Origin: Kiloniellaceae bacterium
GTDB lineage: Bacteria > Pseudomonadota > Alphaproteobacteria > Kiloniellales > J153
NCBI GenBank assembly: GCA_021776055.1
Contig: JAJFGP010000067.1
Location: forward strand, 1-64,000
Direction of reading: 5' to 3'
DNA length: 64,000 nt
Part shown: positions 58,786-64,000 of the stretch, piece after piece
Position numbering within the stretch: the first letter of the stretch is position 1
Layout: each line of letters opens with the position of its first letter
Translations under genes and position numbers: made by a program
Notes under the pieces: model-generated
Databases searched by the model: none
The model's input: only the letters and a program-made list of their open reading frames with translations
Told to the model about the DNA's origin: nothing

Positions 58786-60378
58786 TCACGCAAAGGCGTC
58801 GGGCATCGACGCCTTTTTCTCTCGCATGAAATCCTGCAACGCCTCGTCGATGGCTGGGTCCAGGGGTGGTGCCTGGTAGTCTGCCAGGATTTTGTGGCAC
58901 CGGACGTTGGCCCGTTGGGTGGTATCCTGGGCGCCTTCCGCCTCCCACTGCTCGAAGCTGTTGTTGTCGGCAATCGGCGAGCGATAAAAGGCTGTCTCGA
59001 AGTTGGCCTGAGTGTGGGCACAGCCTAGGAAGTGACTGCCGGGCCCGACCTCGCGCATGGCATCCAGCGCCTGGGCGTTTTCCGAAAGATCGAAACCCTC
59101 GCACAAGACCTGCATCATGCCGAGTTGGTCCGCATCCATGATGAACTTCTCGTAGGACGAGACTAGGCCGCCCTCCAGCCAACCCGCCGCATGCAGCACG
59201 AAATTGGTGCCCGCCAGCACCGTCGGCAGCAGGGTATGGGCGCTTTCGAACGCCGACTGCGCGTCCGGGATTTTGCCCCCGCACAGGGAGCCCCCGGAGC
59301 GAAACGGCACCCCCAATCGCCGTGCCAGCGCGGCGGCACCGTAGAGCACCAGCGCCGGCTCCGGCGTGCCGAAGGTGGGCGCCCCCGATTGCATGGAGAT
59401 CGAACTGGCGAACGAGCCGAAGACCACGGGCGCCCCGGGCCGCACCAGTTGCGCAAAGGCCATGCCGGCCATGGCCTCGGCCAGGATTTGGGTCAGGGTG
59501 CCAGCAGGAGTCACCGATGACATGGCCCCGGCCAGGATGAACGGAGTCACGATCACCGCCTGATTGTGCCGGGCATAGACCTTCAGGGCACCTAGCATGG
59601 TGGCGTCGTAGGTCATCGGCGAGTTGGCGTTGATCAGGCTGATCATCACCGTGTTGTCCTCGACGAATTGGTCGCCGAAGACCAACTTGGCCATGGCCAC
59701 CGAATCCTCGGCCCGTTCCGGCGCCGTCACCGAGCCCATGAACGGCTTGTCGGAATAGCGGATGTGGCTGTAGACCATGTCCAGATGGCGCTTGTTGACC
59801 GGCACGTCCACCGGTTCGCAGACCGTCCCACCCGAGTGATGGATGGATGGCATGGCATAGGCCAGCTTCACCAGATTGACGAAATCCTCGATGGTGGCGT
59901 AACGCCGGCCTTTCTCCAGATCGCGGATGAACGGTGGTCCGTAAACCGGTGCAAAGACTGTATTCTTGCCGCCGATCTCGACGGTACGCTCCGGGTTACG
60001 CGCATACTGCGTGAAGGTGGCCGGGGCGGTCTTGAGCAACTCGCGGCAGAGCCCGCGGGGAAAGCGCACGCGCTCGCCCTGCACGTCGGCACCGGCATCT
60101 CGCCAGAGTTTCAAGGCTTCCTCGTCATCGCGGAACTCGATGCCGATATCGGCCAGGACTGTATCGGCATTGGCTTCGATCAGCGCCAAGCCCTCTTCGT
60201 CCATGATCTCGTAGGTCGGTATCTTGCGCGTGATATAGCGAAGTTGCTTCGCACCGCTATCGCGCCGTGCCGCCCGCCGGGCTCCTGCCCCGCCTTGCGC
60301 CCGCCGGCCCCGGCCCGGGCTCTCGCCCGCAACCACGTCGTCTGCCGTATCACCCATGTCCGTCACCCCGGCCGTCAT
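58786..60378 (-). CDS. MttB-family (non-pyrrolysine) methylamine:corrinoid methyltransferase
   Basis: 530 residues from the ATG at 60378, or 523 from the ATG at 60357. Trimethylamine-methyltransferase superfamily TIM barrel, ending in an ordinary stop with no internal TAG, so it contains no pyrrolysine, like the glycine-betaine methyltransferase MtgB and related enzymes. Motifs: HHSGGTVCEPVDVPVNKRHL, MISLINANSPMTYDATM and GGSLCGGKIPDAQSAFESAH. It demethylates a quaternary amine onto the corrinoid protein. The N-terminal 45 residues are Gly/Arg-rich. Divergent from the DMGDH-like gene. Confidence 0.9.
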   Translation of the reverse strand: MTAGVTDMGDTADDVVAGESPGRGRRAQGGAGARRAARRDSGAKQLRYITRKIPTYEIMDEEGLALIEANADTVLADIGIEFRDDEEALKLWRDAGADVQGERVRFPRGLCRELLKTAPATFTQYARNPERTVEIGGKNTVFAPVYGPPFIRDLEKGRRYATIEDFVNLVKLAYAMPSIHHSGGTVCEPVDVPVNKRHLDMVYSHIRYSDKPFMGSVTAPERAEDSVAMAKLVFGDQFVEDNTVMISLINANSPMTYDATMLGALKVYARHNQAVIVTPFILAGAMSSVTPAGTLTQILAEAMAGMAFAQLVRPGAPVVFGSFASSISMQSGAPTFGTPEPALVLYGAAALARRLGVPFRSGGSLCGGKIPDAQSAFESAHTLLPTVLAGTNFVLHAAGWLEGGLVSSYEKFIMDADQLGMMQVLCEGFDLSENAQALDAMREVGPGSHFLGCAHTQANFETAFYRSPIADNNSFEQWEAEGAQDTTQRANVRCHKILADYQAPPLDPAIDEALQDFMREKKASMPDAFA

Positions 60379-60542
60379 TGCCTGCCGAATTATCCCAATT
60401 GCGCCGACCGCCCCCTGTCGTTTTCGCGACCGGGAACGGTGAAAAAGCGGCGTGTCGGAATTGCGCCGGGCCGTGTCGCTATCGGTCTGGAAGGGCGCTA
60501 TCCTATGGGTGAATGTGCGCGCAAAGGTTTGGGAGGCATGTC

Positions 60543-62981
60543 ATGAAGACACAAGCGCGGGTAGTGGTCATCGGCGGCGGGGTGGTTGGGGTCGGCACGC
60601 TATACCACCTGGCCAAGAAGGGTTGGACCGATGTGGTCCTTTGCGAGCGGACGGAGCTGACCGCCGGCTCCACCTGGCATGCCGCCGGCCTGCTGCCGCT
60701 GTTCAACATGAGCTACAGCGTCGGCCAGATTCACAAGCATTCGGTCGCCCTATACGACACCCTGGAGGAGGAGACCGGCCAACCGGTCGGCTTCGCCAAG
60801 GTGGGCAACCTGCGCCTGGCCACCAACCGCGCGCGCATGGACGAGTACCACCACTACGCCGGCACCGCGCGCACCATCGGCGTCAACGTGGAGTTTCTCA
60901 CGCCGAGTGAGATCAAGGACCTGGTTCCCTACTGCAACATCGAGGGCCTGGTGGGTGGCATCCTGCATCCGGACGACGGTTATATTCAGCCGGCGGACGT
61001 GACCATGGCCATGGCCAAGGGCGCCCGCGACAGGGGTGCCGAGATCTATCAGCACACACCGGTCACCGCCATCGAGCGGACGGACAGCGGCGAATGGCGG
61101 GTCAAGACCACCAAAGGCGATATCGTCTGCGAACACGTGGTCTGCGCCACCGGTAACTACGCCCGCGAGACCGGGCGCCTGGTCGGTCTCGACATCCCCT
61201 CGATTCCGGTGGAGCACCAATACCTGATCACCGAGCCGCACCCCCTGCTGGTCGAGCGCAGAAAGAATGGCGAGCGCGAAATGCCGATCCTGCGCGAGTC
61301 GGACGCCTCGTACTACATGCGCGAGGAACGCCAGGGCATTATCCTGGGCCCGTACGAGGCAGGCGCTCCCGCCTGCTTCGTCGATGGCGTGCCGTCGACC
61401 TTCGAGAAGGACCTGTTCCCCGGCGATCTCGACCGCATCGAGACGCACATCGAGGCCGCCATCAACCGCGTCCCCATCTTCGGCGAGGTCGGCGTCAAGG
61501 AGGTCATCAACGGCCCCATCGCCTACACCCCGGATGGCAGTCCGTTAGTCGGGCCGGCCTGGGGCGTGCGCAATTTCTGGATCAACGAGGGACATAGCTT
61601 CGGTGTCACCGCCGCCGGCGGCGCCGGCTGGCAGTTGGCTGAATGGATCGTCGAGGGCCAGCCCTCCATCGACATGCTGGGTGTCGATCCGCGCCGTTTC
61701 GGCGACTACGCCGGCAAGGCCTATCTGCGGACGAAGAACGAGGAAGCCTATGCCAGCGTCTTCGTCATCCACTACCATGACGAGGAACGGCCGGCCGCCC
61801 GCCCCCTAAAGACAACGCCATGCTACGATCGGATGAAGGCCCTGGGCGCCGTCTTCGGGCAAAAGTTCGGTTGGGAGCGGCCCAACTGGTTCGCCCCCGA
61901 GGGCGTCGAGGCGCGCGACGAGTGGTCCTTCCGCCGGTCCAACTATTTCGAGCCCGTGGGCGCCGAATGCCGCAACGTCCATGAGAACGTGGGCCTGCAG
62001 GACATGAGCGCCTTCTCCAAGTTCCTGGTCTCTGGCCCCGGCGCCGAGGCGTATCTCGACCGTCTGGTGGCCAACCGCATCCCCAAGCGCGAGGGCCGCG
62101 TCGGCCTGTGCCATGCGCTCAACGCGCAAGGCGGCGTACGCTCCGAGTTCACCATCATGCGTGATGGGCCGGAGAGCTTCTATCTGGTCTCAGCCGGGGC
62201 GATGGAGCGTTTCGACTGGGACTACCTGTGCAAACAAGCGCCGGAAGACGGCAGCGTACGCCTGGATAAGATCACCACCCAGCACGGCGTACTGGTGGTC
62301 GCCGGGCCGAAGTCGCGCGAATTGATGAGCCGGGTCACCGATACCGATCTGTCGAACGAAGCCTTCCCCTGGCTGACCGGCCGCTTCACCGACGTGGGGC
62401 TGGCGCCATGCCGCCTCATGCGCCTCAATTTTGTCGGCGAACTGGGTTGGGAAATTCATCACCCCTTGGAGATGCAAAACCACATCTTCGACGCGCTGAT
62501 GAACGCCGGCCGTGACCTGGGTCTCAAACCCTTCGGCATTCGCGCCATGGATTCCTTGCGCGTCGAGAAATCCTACCGCCTGGTGGGTACCGAGCTTTCC
62601 ATCGAATATGCCGCCTTTGAATCCGGCTTGCACCGTTTCGTGCACCCGAACAAAGGCGACTTCATCGGCCGCGATGCCCTGGTCGCCTGGCAACAGCGCG
62701 GTTTCCAAAACGCCTTCGTCACCTTCGAGGTCGGTGACATCGACGACGCCGACGCCATCGGCAACGAGCCCATCTTCCACAACGGCAAACTAATCGGCCG
62801 CGCCACAGCCGGCGGCTACGGCTGGCGCGTCGGCAAGAGCCTGGGCCTAGGCTTCGTCCACCCCGACCACGCCGAACCGGGCACGACCCTGGAAATAGAT
62901 ATCCTGGGCACGCGCAAGCCCATCACCATCATCCCCGAAAGCCCTTACGACCCGGAGAACGCGCGCCTAAGGGACAGGTAG
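60543..62981 (+). CDS. Dimethylglycine-dehydrogenase-like protein (FAD plus GcvT domains)
   Basis: 812 residues from the ATG at 60543 (GGGAGG site). N-terminal DAO/FAD domain (VVVIGGGVVGVGTLYHLAKK); GSTWHAAGLLP contains His 46, equivalent to the covalent-FAD His of dimethylglycine and sarcosine dehydrogenases. An FAO_M-type middle follows, then C-terminal GcvT folate-binding domains (about 430-810). It would oxidise an N-methyl amino acid and pass the methylene unit to THF. The substrate is inferred to be dimethylglycine or the product of the divergent MttB enzyme. Confidence 0.9.
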   Translation: MKTQARVVVIGGGVVGVGTLYHLAKKGWTDVVLCERTELTAGSTWHAAGLLPLFNMSYSVGQIHKHSVALYDTLEEETGQPVGFAKVGNLRLATNRARMDEYHHYAGTARTIGVNVEFLTPSEIKDLVPYCNIEGLVGGILHPDDGYIQPADVTMAMAKGARDRGAEIYQHTPVTAIERTDSGEWRVKTTKGDIVCEHVVCATGNYARETGRLVGLDIPSIPVEHQYLITEPHPLLVERRKNGEREMPILRESDASYYMREERQGIILGPYEAGAPACFVDGVPSTFEKDLFPGDLDRIETHIEAAINRVPIFGEVGVKEVINGPIAYTPDGSPLVGPAWGVRNFWINEGHSFGVTAAGGAGWQLAEWIVEGQPSIDMLGVDPRRFGDYAGKAYLRTKNEEAYASVFVIHYHDEERPAARPLKTTPCYDRMKALGAVFGQKFGWERPNWFAPEGVEARDEWSFRRSNYFEPVGAECRNVHENVGLQDMSAFSKFLVSGPGAEAYLDRLVANRIPKREGRVGLCHALNAQGGVRSEFTIMRDGPESFYLVSAGAMERFDWDYLCKQAPEDGSVRLDKITTQHGVLVVAGPKSRELMSRVTDTDLSNEAFPWLTGRFTDVGLAPCRLMRLNFVGELGWEIHHPLEMQNHIFDALMNAGRDLGLKPFGIRAMDSLRVEKSYRLVGTELSIEYAAFESGLHRFVHPNKGDFIGRDALVAWQQRGFQNAFVTFEVGDIDDADAIGNEPIFHNGKLIGRATAGGYGWRVGKSLGLGFVHPDHAEPGTTLEIDILGTRKPITIIPESPYDPENARLRDR

Positions 62982-62987
62982 CTCCGC

Positions 62988-64000
62988 CTATTGAATACCG
63001 GCCGCCACTTGCAGCGCGCGGATGTAGGCGATGATCTGGCCGATCTCTTCATCTGACATGCCCTCGATCGGAGGCATGTTTCCGAACGGCCAGTGATGGC
63101 TTTGTGCGCCTTGCTGGACGGCCCGATAGATCGCGGCGTCGGCATGATGGCTTGGCTCGTATATCTTGTGGACCAGGGGCGGGCCTTTGTCGGTGCCTGC
63201 CGCGTTCTGCCCATGGCAGCGAACACAGTTTTTCGCGAACAGGGTTGCTCCCCGTCCCGCGTCCACCGACAAGACGGGCGCCGCGGAATCGATTGCCGGG
63301 TTAGCAGCCGCGGAATGAAATTTCTCGATCGATACCTTGTGGTCTTGGTACTCGCGCTTTCCCGTCTTCATCTCGGCGTCGTAGGCCGCGGCGAAGGCAG
63401 CTTTTGCGCTTGCCGCGGCGTTTCGATCGCCTGACTGCTCGGCGACCGTATGCTCGAGGAGAAGTCCGAGAAGATGATCGGGGGCGACTTGCTTGAGGAT
63501 GCCGATCTGTTTGCGGGCATTCTCCATATTGCCTGCCGTTATGGAGATGCGTCCTATATGGTAATGCGCATCGGCGTCCAACTCAGCGACGCGGTCGTAT
63601 GCCATTAGCGCCATCGGCGCGAACCGCAGCGCTTCCTCCGTGTTGCCTTGCTCGGTGGCCATCATGACCCGATTGAACAGCCGGTCGGCGGCCTCGCGCG
63701 GGGTCATACTGGCCAGATCGACCGCTTGTCCCGGCATAGTGGGTGAGCCGTCGAACGAAGACGGCGGCAGCATCTCGGCTGAACGATCGAGCGAAGACGG
63801 CAGCGGCGCCGCGACCTTGGACGGGTTGAGGAGGACCACCGCCACGACCGCCACGGCGGCAACACTCGCCGCAGCCGCCAAAAGCAAAGCGACCATCTTC
63901 TTGTCTAGTTGTTTACCGCCGGACTGACCGTGCACCGGGGCGCCACAGCCATGGCAAAAGCGGGCATCCGGTTGTATCGCGATCTGGCAGGACGGACAGG
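62988..64000 (-). CDS. Zinc-ribbon, TPR and cytochrome c protein (5' end outside window)
   Basis: The track shows 315 residues from an internal GTG, but the frame stays open to base 64000. The extra 21 residues read CPSC..CHGCGAP, a zinc ribbon. Order: zinc ribbon, membrane helix (VALLLAAAASVAAVAVVAVVLL), TPR-like helices (MALMAYDRVAELDADAHYHIG), then a class I cytochrome c with haem motif CVRCH and distal PFGNMPPIEGMS. It is probably anchored in the inner membrane with the haem domain in the periplasm. Convergent with the DMGDH gene, 6 bases apart. Confidence 0.85.
   Translation of the reverse strand, partial: CPSCQIAIQPDARFCHGCGAPVHGQSGGKQLDKKMVALLLAAAASVAAVAVVAVVLLNPSKVAAPLPSSLDRSAEMLPPSSFDGSPTMPGQAVDLASMTPREAADRLFNRVMMATEQGNTEEALRFAPMALMAYDRVAELDADAHYHIGRISITAGNMENARKQIGILKQVAPDHLLGLLLEHTVAEQSGDRNAAASAKAAFAAAYDAEMKTGKREYQDHKVSIEKFHSAAANPAIDSAAPVLSVDAGRGATLFAKNCVRCHGQNAAGTDKGPPLVHKIYEPSHHADAAIYRAVQQGAQSHHWPFGNMPPIEGMSDEEIGQIIAYIRALQVAAGIQ

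Noticed and set aside
58786-60378. Possible pyrrolysine-containing MttB
   Set aside because: The reading frame has no internal TAG and is full length, so it belongs to the non-pyrrolysine branch.
59668-60546. 292-residue plus-strand ORF opposite the MttB-family gene
   Set aside because: Antisense shadow of a well-supported methyltransferase gene.

Overview
The window reads as about 64 kb of chromosome from a GC-rich alphaproteobacterium, probably Rhodospirillales-like and at least partly aerobic. The reasons are the gene families present (PrkA/YeaH/SpoVR, heterotetrameric sarcosine oxidases, HutF/HutG histidine degradation, KorAB), the many ATGA-type overlaps and the codon bias. No ribosomal RNA, CRISPR array or transposase gene is visible. 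The lineage is inferred from gene content, not from a marker gene.

Layout. 1-1067: 5' part of a PuuC-like aldehyde dehydrogenase. 1233-1599: tRNA-Thr(TGT) and a cold-shock protein. 1819-6660: stress operon prkA-yeaH-spoVR. 6844-13130: mixed housekeeping genes (host-attachment-family protein, APH/P-loop kinase fusion, PhnD-like protein, GFA protein with an apparent ATA start, XRE regulator divergent from a fatty acid desaturase, lipoprotein). 13264-21441: histidine utilisation (hutF and an ornithine-cyclodeaminase-like gene; hutI; hutG; hutC-hutU), with hutH separated at 37925-39484. Near-identical CTTGTATAGACAAG-type operators sit before hutI/hutF, hutC and hutH.

22311-34669: a soxBDAG-type operon whose SoxD has lost zinc ligands, a complete polar amino-acid ABC transporter, an AllA-like gene and two DAO-family flavoenzymes. 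34779-37721: small redox and hypothetical genes and a hemerythrin gene preceded by a perfect FNR/FixK-type box. 39471-43906: 2-oxoacid:ferredoxin oxidoreductase KorAB and an adrenodoxin-type ferredoxin-NADP reductase.

44203-62981 is the most distinctive part. It holds a corrinoid protein, a pterin-dependent methyltransferase and a RACo/RamA-type corrinoid activator, then a dienelactone hydrolase, a GbdR-like regulator, a second (canonical) soxBDAG operon, a PotD/B/C-type transporter without an ATPase gene, a non-pyrrolysine MttB-family methyltransferase and a dimethylglycine-dehydrogenase-like protein. Together these suggest stepwise demethylation of a quaternary amine (glycine betaine or a relative). 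The first methyl would leave by a corrinoid route to tetrahydrofolate, and later methyls by flavoprotein dehydrogenases to methylene-THF. KorAB and the ferredoxin reductase could supply low-potential electrons to reactivate the corrinoid. The exact substrate cannot be read from sequence. The window ends in a zinc-ribbon/TPR/cytochrome c gene truncated at its 5' end.

Two dispersed, highly palindromic elements (9012-9280 and 27524-27766) share an internal core and architecture but have different terminal inverted repeats. They look like members of one structured repeat family.
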